The notes beneath the pieces were generated by a model, which was not told where the DNA came from, did not search any database, and worked only from the letters and a program-made list of their open reading frames with translations. From NCBI GenBank assembly GCA_016930875.1, contig JAFGFW010000054.1:1-36775 (forward strand): a stretch of DNA of 36,775 bases. The letters are read 5' to 3'. This DNA comes from Deltaproteobacteria bacterium. Lineage in GTDB: Bacteria; Desulfobacterota; Desulfobacteria; Desulfobacterales; C00003060. Below, in pieces: positions 7,930-15,423 of this stretch (the stretch's first letter is position 1; every line of letters starts with the position of its first letter). The position numbers and the translations under genes are program-made.

Positions 7930-8903
7930 TCATGGTAATCCTGAAAGCCACTGGTGTGCGGGAGCCACGAGCACAGATTGGTCCAGGTTTGACAGTATCC
8001 GGTATCCGTCCCCTTTGTTTGTAAGCTGAACTGCCGGAATGTCCAGGGCGCGTTGGAATTTCTTGAGGTCGGAAGATGGCTCTGTATCAGTAAGTTTAGT
8101 CTCTACCAGAAGAAACGGTTCGCGTGCTTTGGCTATCAGGAAGTCCACTTCCTGCCGCTCCTTGTTCTTCATAAAATGGAGTGAAAACGATCCATAGCCC
8201 ATATCATTCCATACGGTAACAGCCCGCCACAGTTCCATGGCGACCATGTTTTCAAACCGGCCTGCAGGCTCCTTTATGCGAGGCGCATTCCAAAGATAGA
8301 CCTTGCGTTCTTTTTGAATGGCCCGCGAGATTTTCTGCGTCCACGGAGAAATACTAAAAATCAGAAAGAATCTTTCAAAAACCGATAGCCAGCTTTGAAC
8401 AGAATTGTAGGAGACTCGTAAATCACGAGCAAGAGACGGGACAGAAAGAGGACTGCCCACCTTGGAGGGCAACAAAAGGTAGAGCATCTCTACATCTCCA
8501 ACAGATTTGATGCCTGTCAGGTCACGAATATCCTCACGTATCAGTTGCTGGGAATAGGTGTTTGACCATCGACGGTAAGTCGTCATCCGGTTTGCCAAAT
8601 ACGGTTCCGGAAAACCGCTTAGCTCGGATAGCCGCGACCATATTTCTCTGAGTTCATCGTTGCGCTCCATACTGATATTGACGTATTTTTGCGCTCGACA
8701 GCCTCAAAAAAGGCAGGGTTTTCGATAAGGCGGATTCTGTTTTGAGGAATATCCCAGTTGAAATAAAGGCTATTCGCGAAGGAACGGGAAATGATTTCTG
8801 CAAGCGTAGTTTTTCCTGCCTGTCGCGGGCCGGTCAGGAAGATCATGCTCTTGCCTGCGGCAAGATCTGCCCAGATTCTCACATAAGGATTTCTGCCGTC
8901 CAT
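7930..8903 (-). pseudogene. Internally deleted AAA ATPase with DUF4143 domain
   Basis: Two frames on the minus strand add up to a damaged AAA_14/DUF4143 ATPase. The first (8903 to 8619) carries Walker A GPRQAGKT and runs to PAFFEAVERKN. The second (to 7930) resumes at ELWSRLSELSGFPEPYL-like sequence and holds a complete DUF4143 half, including VGSPLSVPSLARDL, KVYLWNAPRI, RFENMVAMELWRA and KERQEVDFLIA. The expected Walker B/sensor stretch of roughly 100 residues between them is absent and the frames differ. Family members are usually about 380-400 residues. The join is around 8640-8690. Their function is poorly known. The loss of Walker B means no ATPase activity even if both parts were made. 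Confidence 0.8.
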
Positions 8904-9267
8904 ATGGACAATTATTCATAGTATTGAAAAATAGCAGTATTCTTGAGACACGTAAGTCAGGTTGCGAGCGAAGCGAGTTACCTGACTTATGTTATTCGCC
9001 TTCGCCGGAATACCCTGCAGCGCACCGTCGCCCAAGCTATGGCGCGTCGGCATATGAACCCGGCCCACCCTGGCGCGACAGAAGCTGGACAGTGTCCAGG
9101 AGAGAAAAACCGGGTCTGGGCCAGGGAAGCAATCTCCTGCTTAATCTATGAGGATTGCTTCGTCGCTACGCTTCTCGCAATGACAACAGGCGCAGCCGTG
9201 AACGGTTACGGATTGAGTAACATCTTGACCTCATGGCCTTTTACATATAGCTTGCGGAAAAAGAGTT
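8904..9267. other. Spacer with two hairpins and dispersed repeats
   Basis: No supported gene. A perfect 10-bp inverted repeat TAAGTCAGGT/ACCTGACTTA (8953-8962 and 8980-8989) encloses a 17-base loop. A second hairpin pairs GAAGCAAT (9126-9133) with ATTGCTTC (9154-9161), followed by a CGTCGCTACGCTTCTCGCAATGAC-type tail. A related tail, TTACGCTCGCAATGACATC, occurs near 15383, so this is a dispersed module. GTGAACGGTTACGG near 9197 matches the palindrome at 36561. The promoter of the M48 protease gene should lie at the right end. Confidence 0.55.
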
Positions 9268-10755
9268 ATGCACGAGCATCCAAGAATGGAAATGAAGCTG
9301 ACAGCAAGAGTCGGAATTTTACTTGTGTTATTTAGCATCATGTTGTGCTTGATTTCGTGCGCGGCGAATCCGGTGACAGGTCAACATGAGTTGATGCTCT
9401 TGAGCGAGCCTGATGAGATCAGGCTGGGCCGCAAAACGGATGCCCAGATAGCTCAAACATACGGAATCTACGATGATCCTGACTTAATGGCCTATATTGA
9501 AGGTCTGGGTCAACGGATAGCCGGAGGCTCCCATCGCCCCCACCTGTCCTTTGAGTTCAAGATCCTGGATAGCCCGGTTGTTAACGCCTTTGCCGTGCCC
9601 GGCGGATATATCTATGTGAGCAGGGGCATCTTGAGCTATCTCAACAGCGAGGCAGAGCTTGCCGGCGTTATAGGACACGAGATCGGACACGTGGCGGCCC
9701 GCCATTCCGCCCAACAGTACAGCAGGGCCCAGCTCGCCCAGTTAGGACTGGGGTTGGGAGTAATACTCTCTGAGGACTTTAGACAATATGTCGGGCTGGC
9801 TCAGTTCGGTGTTGGCATGCTGTTCTTGAGGTTCAGCCGGGACAATGAGCGTCAGGCTGATCAACTGGGTGTGGAGTACGCTACCAAGGCAGGGTTTGAT
9901 GCCAGCCGGATGGCAGCCTTCTTTTCAACCCTTGAGCGGCTGCACCCCTCCTCGGATAAGAGCGGTCTGCCGGGCTGGTTTTCCACGCACCCCAATCCAC
10001 CGGATAGGATAAGAGCAGTCCAACGAAAGAGCCGGGAGTGGACGAGCAGATTGGACGCGCGAGAGCTGCAGGTTAACCGTAACGCTTACTTGCGCCGGAT
10101 CGAGGGTCTTGTCTTTGGGGAAGACCCCCGTCAGGGATACGTAGCTGATCAGGTGTTCTATCATCCTGGGTTGAGATTTCAGTTCCCCGTGCCATCTGAC
10201 TGGAAGCTCAATAACAGCCCGGCCCAGGTTCAAATGGTGAGCAAAACAAAGAACGCAGCCATCCTGTTTTCCGTGGGAAAGGGATCATCCCCGGCAGCAG
10301 CCAGGGAATTTGTTGCCAAGGCCGATGCCCGTGTTATCAAATTTGATTCTACCAGAGTAAACGGGCTGCCAGCCCAACAGGTGATTTCAGATATTTCTTC
10401 CCAGCAAGGGACGACCCGGGTCATGTCTTGGTTTATCAGCAAAGAAGAACGTGTCTTCGTGTTTCATGGTTTTACCTCTCAGGCCATGTTTGAAAGATAC
10501 GGATCTGCCTTCCGTGTCACCATGGGGGGATTTGCGACTCTCACTGATCCGAAAAGGATCAACGTGAGGCCGGACCGTATCCGGATTCGAGCCACGGGAA
10601 GCGCCGGCACATTGAAAGAGGCCTTCCGGTCATTGGGCATGCCAGATAACAAACTGAAAGAAATGGCTTTGCTGAACGGAAGGCATCTGGGCGATTGGAT
10701 TGCGGCACATAGCCTGCTTAAAGTGGTGGAGAAGGGACAGGAGGATCAAAGCTGA
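9268..10755 (+). CDS. M48-family zinc metalloprotease lipoprotein (BepA-like)
   Basis: A 495-residue secreted protease. A signal sequence with the lipobox-like LISC^AANP gives a lipoprotein, followed by VTGQHELMLLSEPDEIRLG, typical of BepA/YfgC/LoiP-type M48 proteases. The zinc site is HEIGH (137-141), with the third ligand Glu194 in NERQADQLGVEYA. The active-site segment ends with the STHPNPPDRI motif. Residues about 290-495 form an extra domain with no clear name. Homologues help outer-membrane protein assembly and degrade misfolded barrels in the periplasm. The start is uncertain: ATGs at 9268, 9286 and 9292 all precede the signal peptide. Its last residues QS and stop come from a dispersed repeat, and the gene overlaps the end of rtcA by 38 bases tail to tail. 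Confidence 0.9.
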   Translation: MHEHPRMEMKLTARVGILLVLFSIMLCLISCAANPVTGQHELMLLSEPDEIRLGRKTDAQIAQTYGIYDDPDLMAYIEGLGQRIAGGSHRPHLSFEFKILDSPVVNAFAVPGGYIYVSRGILSYLNSEAELAGVIGHEIGHVAARHSAQQYSRAQLAQLGLGLGVILSEDFRQYVGLAQFGVGMLFLRFSRDNERQADQLGVEYATKAGFDASRMAAFFSTLERLHPSSDKSGLPGWFSTHPNPPDRIRAVQRKSREWTSRLDARELQVNRNAYLRRIEGLVFGEDPRQGYVADQVFYHPGLRFQFPVPSDWKLNNSPAQVQMVSKTKNAAILFSVGKGSSPAAAREFVAKADARVIKFDSTRVNGLPAQQVISDISSQQGTTRVMSWFISKEERVFVFHGFTSQAMFERYGSAFRVTMGGFATLTDPKRINVRPDRIRIRATGSAGTLKEAFRSLGMPDNKLKEMALLNGRHLGDWIAAHSLLKVVEKGQEDQS

Positions 10756-11821
10756 AAGGTGAAAGCTCAAAGGAAGAAAATGTGGGAAACCCCGCACCGT
10801 CGATGCTCACCGTTCCGGTCCTCTTGTCCACGTCGAACTTGACTGGCAGGAGCCGTTCAATAACCCATATGTTGGTGAGCAGGTGTTTTGTGATGGCTCC
10901 TGCGACAAAGGAGGACCGTCCCTTGGCCAAAGCCATGTAGAGAACCAACTGGTCGGCCAGGTGGTCGTCAACAGTGGCCTCTGAGGCCATGAATTCAAAA
11001 AAATCCGAACAGGCCTCGTCAGCAACGGTTTCAGCGGGTTTTCCCCTTCTGCCCAGGGATGTAAAACCAGCGACGCCATTTTCGAACGAAGCTCTTATGA
11101 AGACGACTGTGCCGGTCCCACGGGAAGGCCCGTTCAAAAGCCTGACTCGGGGTTTGCTGTACCCCTGACCCGCAAGGCGCTTAAGGGCCTGGTCCCGCTG
11201 CCTCTCCCCGATGCCGGCAGCAAGGTTTGAAACCGCTGAGAGGAGATGAACAGCTCCAAGTTTACCCCGTCGAGTTCGTTGCTTTGCGCGAAATCCTGCC
11301 ACTGGAGATATACCCGCAACAACCGTTCCTCCTCCTTTCGGATACCAACCCCAACGGCTGATTTCCAACGAAACGGCGCCGCCCATCTCCTCCATTGTCG
11401 GCACGAATACTTCGTTTACGTAATGGAAACAGGGGCTCCATGGGACATGGGTCCCGCCGGTAATGGTCACCCGGGACGGGTTTTTGGCTAGGAGCAAGCA
11501 CGGCAACACCGTTTGTAGCACAAGGCCCGTGGAACCTGCCGTGCCAACGTCCAACGTGTACGTTCCGCCCTTGAGTTGCAGGGGCTCAAAATATAGATGC
11601 GTGGAGCCCGCTTCAGCCCCTTTAGTGCGAGCCGAGGTTATCAGCGAGAGGGCCTTTACGGCCATAACGTGCTGGGGTCTTAGTCCTGGCTTCTTGCGAC
11701 CGGCCCGGATATTTGTGATCTTCAGGGGTTGCTGGAGTATGGCCCCCAGGGAGAGGGCGGTCCGCAATATCTGTCCTCCTCCCTCGCCGTAGCTTCCGTC
11801 AATTTCAAGCATTGTGCTCAT
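10718..11821 (-). CDS. rtcA: RNA 3'-terminal phosphate cyclase
   Basis: RtcA turns a 3'-phosphate on RNA into a 2',3'-cyclic phosphate with ATP, through a covalent AMP-histidine. This 367-residue protein begins with the family signature LEIDGSYGEGGGQILRTALSL and RAGRKKPGLRPQH, has GTAGSTGLVLQT and WGWYPKGGG, and carries the nucleotidylated histidine as His287 in DDHLADQLVLYMALA. The family usually has about 340 residues. The extra tail (FSSFELSPFSFDPPVPS) is encoded by a dispersed repeat and the end of the opposing protease gene, so the natural end was probably a little earlier. No rtcB or rtcR is visible in this window. It follows engB on the same strand after 180 bases. Confidence 0.95.
   Translation of the reverse strand: MSTMLEIDGSYGEGGGQILRTALSLGAILQQPLKITNIRAGRKKPGLRPQHVMAVKALSLITSARTKGAEAGSTHLYFEPLQLKGGTYTLDVGTAGSTGLVLQTVLPCLLLAKNPSRVTITGGTHVPWSPCFHYVNEVFVPTMEEMGGAVSLEISRWGWYPKGGGTVVAGISPVAGFRAKQRTRRGKLGAVHLLSAVSNLAAGIGERQRDQALKRLAGQGYSKPRVRLLNGPSRGTGTVVFIRASFENGVAGFTSLGRRGKPAETVADEACSDFFEFMASEATVDDHLADQLVLYMALAKGRSSFVAGAITKHLLTNIWVIERLLPVKFDVDKRTGTVSIDGAGFPTFSSFELSPFSFDPPVPSPPL
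10747..10776. repeat. Dispersed repeat at two gene ends (AAAGCTGAAAGG type)
   Basis: CAAAGCTGAAAGGTGAAAGC then TCAAAGG. The same module, on the other strand, occurs at 27860-27896. In the protease it supplies the final codons CAA AGC TGA. On the opposite strand it is read as part of the RtcA tail. Confidence 0.6.
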
Positions 11822-12001
11822 CTATCCAACCACATGGTTGACTTGCCTCAGGTGGATCAGCCCTGCCCCCAACTTGATGCTAAAAACGCTTTGTTTGAAG
11901 GCCGCTTTGTTGGACGAGTATACTATTTGAGGTTGGAAGATCGTCCCGTTCCTGGGACTTCAGGTTGGAGGCAAAAGAAAACGATTCCTTTCCCTCAAAC
12001 C

Positions 12002-12586
12002 TCAGACCTCCAACCCAGCTTCCAGCGCCTTCCATAGCTCCTGCTTACCCATGCCTGTTGATGCGGAAAAGAGGATAAGTGATGAAGGATCTTTGGAAAG
12101 ATCCTCTGCAATCACGCGACGCTGAAGGACCTGTTTGGTTTTCTTGAGTTTGTCTGCCTTGGTGAGAATCAGGATCTCGGCAATGCTGTAGTGGGCAAGC
12201 CAGGAAAGGAGGTCATGGTCTGCCTGGTTTGGCAATCTACGGATATCCAGAATCACCACCACTGCGCAAAGGTTTTCACGGGACTTCAAGTATCTTTCCA
12301 CCATTGGCCCCCATTTCTTTTGCACCTCCATAGGGACCCTGGCATAGCCGTAGCCCGGAAGATCAGTGAAATAGAAGCTGTTATTGACAAGAAAAAAGTT
12401 TATGGTCTGGGTGCGTCCGGGGGTGGAGCTGGTCTTTACGAGTTTCCTGCGGCCGAGCAACGTGTTGATCAGTGAAGATTTTCCCACGTTGGAGCGTCCG
12501 GCAAAGGCAAGTTCGGGCCTGTCAGGGAAAGGATACTGGGCGGGCTTGACAGCGCTGGTTACAAAGGCAGCGGATTTGATGTTCAT
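12002..12586 (-). CDS. engB: Ribosome biogenesis GTPase YsxC/EngB
   Basis: An essential small GTPase needed to assemble the large ribosomal subunit, 194 residues, the usual size. Motifs: G1 GRSNVGKS (30-37), G2 region TPGRTQTINFF (55-65), G3 DLPGYG (75-80), G4 TKAD (142-145), and a G5-like LFSASTGMG near the end. The opening NIKSAAFVTSAVKPAQYP is typical of EngB. It stands alone: rtcA is 180 bases downstream and the aminotransferase end is 246 bases upstream, with a repeat-rich spacer between. Confidence 0.96.
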   Translation of the reverse strand: MNIKSAAFVTSAVKPAQYPFPDRPELAFAGRSNVGKSSLINTLLGRRKLVKTSSTPGRTQTINFFLVNNSFYFTDLPGYGYARVPMEVQKKWGPMVERYLKSRENLCAVVVILDIRRLPNQADHDLLSWLAHYSIAEILILTKADKLKKTKQVLQRRVIAEDLSKDPSSLILFSASTGMGKQELWKALEAGLEV

Positions 12587-12639
12587 TTCAGTTCAGGAAG
12601 CCTGGTCCTTTGGGCCAGGTGAGAGTCATTGGCTCTGGC

Positions 12640-12840
12640 ATACTTGTTTCGGTATGGCGTTGAAATGCCTAAATTGAACTAAAATGCTAAAATTGATGTA
12701 TTCCGTCATTTTGGGATTCCGATCCGAAAAGAGGCCTTAACCGTGATTGACCAATTTGCTTTTGGCCGGGTTTTTCAAAACTGACCCGCCAAAGGCGAAC
12801 CACAATTTTAGGCATTTTTAACTCTAGGCATTTTAGGCAT
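12640..12840. repeat. Repeat-rich spacer (CCTAAATTG/AGGCATTTT modules)
   Basis: Between engB and the aminotransferase gene lie ATGCCTAAATTGAAC, TAAAATGCTAAAATTG and, on the other strand, TTTTAGGCATTTTTAAC and TAGGCATTTTAGGCATTC. These are degenerate copies of a roughly 10-base unit, related to the cleaner decamers at 27444-27488. They face each other across the spacer, so the RNA could fold back. Confidence 0.5.
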
Positions 12841-13978
12841 TCATTTCAACCACATACCGCTCAATCCTATCCATACCCTCAGCAATGTTCTCAATGGCAT
12901 TAGCGTAGGAAAACCGCAGATAACCTTCTGCATTAGCACCGAAATCGATCCCCGGTGTGACTCCGACATGGGCGTTGTCTAGGATATCAAAGGCAAGTTT
13001 GTAGGAATCCTCTGAAAACCGTTTGGCATTGGCCAGGACATAAAACGCTCCGGTGGGCTCCACGGTGATGCCGAAACCTATCTCTTTTAGCCGCTTGATC
13101 ATGAACTTGCGGCGCTCATTGTACGTGGCCCTCATCCGCGCAACGTCTTCGGCAGCCTCATCCAGGGCAGCTATGCCGGCCCATTGGACCATGGCATTTG
13201 CTGAAATGAAAAAATTCTGTTGAACCTTCTGGATGGCTCGGATAAATCCCTTTGGCGCTATCATGTAACCCAAACGCCAGCCGGTCATGGCGTAAGCCTT
13301 GGAAAAGCCGTTGAGCACAAAGGCCCTGTCCGTGAATTCCAGGATGGAATGCTCCTTACCCTCGTAAACCAGGCCGTGATATATCTCATCAGAGATAATG
13401 TAGGGAGAGAGCCCTGCGATGGCCTCCATCCGATCATGGGAGAGCAGGTTTCCCGTGGGATTTGACGGGGAGTTGATAAAGATGGCCTTTGTCCTGGCAT
13501 CGATCTTTTCCTTGATTACTTCGGGCCTGAACTGGAAAGCGTCATTTTCGTAAACCGGGATGGTTACTGGCTCGCCACCAGCAAAACGAATGAAATTCGG
13601 ATAGCAGGCATAGTGAGGATCTGAAATGATGACCCTGTCTCCCGGCTCAAGAAGCGCCGCAAAGAGCATGAACATGGCAGGCGATGTCCCTGAAGTGACC
13701 ACCACCTGGTCAGGTTCAACGATAGCGCCATAGCGCCTGTAATAGTGACGGCAGATGGCCTCACGAAGCTCCACCAAGCCGAGGCTGTGGGTATAGTGGG
13801 TGTGGCCGGCCTCAAGTGCGCGAATGGCTGCTTTCTTGATGCATTCAGGGGTGTCGAAGTCCGGTTCTCCCACTTCCATATGGACCACATGGATGCCAGA
13901 GCGCTCCATGCTGTGGGCCTTTTCCAGCACGTCCATGACAATAAAAGGAGTGATTTCCCGGGTGCGTTTGGAGATCAT
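12833..13978 (-). CDS. PLP-dependent class I aminotransferase
   Basis: A 381-residue fold-type I aminotransferase of the aspartate/aromatic group. It has the N-terminal MEVGEPDFDTPECIK, the AGHTHYTHSLG loop, SNPTGNLLS (substrate carboxylate and cofactor contact), ISDEIYHGLVYEG with the Asp-Tyr pair that holds PLP, and NGFSKAYAMTGWRLGY with Schiff-base Lys227. The ATG at 13978 is preferred over the TTG at 13993 because GAGG lies nine bases before it. The gene follows hisG closely. Neighbouring hisG and hisI would suit a histidinol-phosphate role, but the sequence looks more like aspartate-type enzymes, so the substrate is left open. Confidence 0.9.
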   Translation of the reverse strand: MISKRTREITPFIVMDVLEKAHSMERSGIHVVHMEVGEPDFDTPECIKKAAIRALEAGHTHYTHSLGLVELREAICRHYYRRYGAIVEPDQVVVTSGTSPAMFMLFAALLEPGDRVIISDPHYACYPNFIRFAGGEPVTIPVYENDAFQFRPEVIKEKIDARTKAIFINSPSNPTGNLLSHDRMEAIAGLSPYIISDEIYHGLVYEGKEHSILEFTDRAFVLNGFSKAYAMTGWRLGYMIAPKGFIRAIQKVQQNFFISANAMVQWAGIAALDEAAEDVARMRATYNERRKFMIKRLKEIGFGITVEPTGAFYVLANAKRFSEDSYKLAFDILDNAHVGVTPGIDFGANAEGYLRFSYANAIENIAEGMDRIERYVVEMNA

Positions 13979-13989
13979 GATAAGATTCC

Positions 13990-14865
13990 TCAAATCACCT
14001 TATTCAACGGATACTCGATAATCCCCTCCGCCCCATTTCTTATCAGTTTTGGGATAAGATCCCTCACAACAGAGGATGCCACCACGGTCTCTACCGCAAA
14101 CCAGTCCGACTGATAAAGAGGAGATACAGTGGGAGCATTAAGGCTGGGAAGCAGCTTAACAACCTGCTCCAGTTTTGCCTTGGGCACATTGGTCTTAAGT
14201 CCCACCATCTGTTCGGCGTGCAGGGCGCCCTTGAGAAGAAGGGCGATATGCTCGATCTTTTCTCGCTTTTCTGCGTTGCCCCATGCCGCATGGTTAGCGA
14301 TGAACTTGGTGTTGGTTTGAAGCAATTCGTGGATGATCTTAAGTCCGTGGGCCTTTATGGTTGAGCCTGTTTCAGTAACTTCTACAATTGCATCGGCCAG
14401 GCCTGAGACCACTTTGGCCTCAGTAGCGCCCCAGGAGAACTCCACCCTTACGTCAATGCCTCTATCATGAAAGTACTTTTTCGTGAAATTGACCAATTCA
14501 GTGGCGATTTTCTTCCCTGAAAGGTCTTCCAGTTCCTTGATTTCAGAATCATACGGAACGGCCAACACCCAACGGGCCGGCCTCTGGCTGACTTTCGAAT
14601 AGACCAGATCTTCCACAGTGTGCACATCTGATTCATTCTCGAGTATCCAGTCTATGCCGGTAAGTCCCGCATCCAGTGTGCCGCTCTCCACGTATCGAGA
14701 CATCTCCTGGGCTCGACAGATGGCGCACTCAATGCTCTCATCGTTGATTTCGGGAAAATAGCTCCGACCATTGATGTTGATCTTCCATCCGGAGTTCTTG
14801 AACAGTGCAATCGTGGCATCCTGAAGGCTCCCCTTTGGAATCCCCAGTTTAAGTTTGTCTTTCAC
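13990..14865 (-). CDS. hisG: ATP phosphoribosyltransferase, long form
   Basis: First enzyme of histidine biosynthesis: ATP plus PRPP give phosphoribosyl-ATP. This 291-residue form begins [18 protein letters not shown], has [31 protein letters not shown] and [14 protein letters not shown] (PRPP loop region), and ends with the regulatory ACT-like domain ([20 protein letters not shown] to EYPLNKVI). The long form is feedback-inhibited by histidine and does not need HisZ. The start is taken as GTG at 14865, four bases after the hisI stop, with AAGGAGG inside the end of hisI about 15 bases upstream. A longer reading to 14934 would only translate hisI in another frame. Confidence 0.95.
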   Translation of the reverse strand: MKDKLKLGIPKGSLQDATIALFKNSGWKININGRSYFPEINDESIECAICRAQEMSRYVESGTLDAGLTGIDWILENESDVHTVEDLVYSKVSQRPARWVLAVPYDSEIKELEDLSGKKIATELVNFTKKYFHDRGIDVRVEFSWGATEAKVVSGLADAIVEVTETGSTIKAHGLKIIHELLQTNTKFIANHAAWGNAEKREKIEHIALLLKGALHAEQMVGLKTNVPKAKLEQVVKLLPSLNAPTVSPLYQSDWFAVETVVASSVVRDLIPKLIRNGAEGIIEYPLNKVI

Positions 14866-14869
14866 TTTT

Positions 14870-15244
14870 TTATTTGTATACCTCCTTGGGATCAAAAATC
14901 TTTTTGCCGGTGATCCGGACCGATCCGTCCTCAACCTTCTTGAAAAAACAGCTCCGATATCCCGTATGACAGGCGGCTCCGCCGATTTGATCCACCTTCA
15001 AGAGAACCGTATCATCATCGCAGTCTATGCGAATCTCTTTGACCAACTGGACGTGCCCGGAAGTCTTGCCCTTGACCCAGAGTTCCTGACGGGTCCGGCT
15101 CCAATAAGTGGCTATTCCGGTCTTCAGGGTTTCTTGCCACGCCTCCTCATTCATAAAGGCGAGCATGAGGACGTCGCCGGTGTCAAAGTCCTGGACAATA
15201 GTGGGAATCAAACCGCCGCATTTTTCAAAATTCAGTGTAATCAT
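14870..15244 (-). CDS. hisI: Phosphoribosyl-AMP cyclohydrolase
   Basis: Third step of histidine biosynthesis: opens the purine ring of phosphoribosyl-AMP using zinc and magnesium. The 124-residue protein is the single-domain HisI without HisE. Hallmarks: [32 protein letters not shown], the magnesium-binding DCDDDT and the zinc-binding [10 protein letters not shown] followed by SCFF. It heads a hisI-hisG-aminotransferase run with tight spacing. No ribosome-binding site precedes its ATG, while a promoter-like pair ends about 12 bases upstream, suggesting a leaderless message. Confidence 0.96.
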   Translation of the reverse strand: MITLNFEKCGGLIPTIVQDFDTGDVLMLAFMNEEAWQETLKTGIATYWSRTRQELWVKGKTSGHVQLVKEIRIDCDDDTVLLKVDQIGGAACHTGYRSCFFKKVEDGSVRITGKKIFDPKEVYK

Positions 15245-15255
15245 GGGACAAGCTT

Positions 15256-15283
15256 ATTAGTCGGAATGCCTCGATTGTGTCAA
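15256..15283 (-). promoter_or_regulatory. Predicted promoter of the hisI-hisG operon
   Basis: On the minus strand TTGACA (15283-15278) is followed after 16 bases by ACTAAT (15261-15256); the shifted TAATAA is another -10 candidate. Transcription would start only about 5 bases before the hisI ATG. Confidence 0.45.
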
Positions 15284-15423
15284 GCTATTAAATCACCGAG
15301 CGATTCTGTTCCGAAATCCAGAAGACACAATCAATCTTGCTTGTCAGCGCCTTTTTTGTTAGAAACCAATTATCATGATTTCGTTACGCTCGCAATGACA
15401 TCAAGAGGAGAGATCGAACTCCG

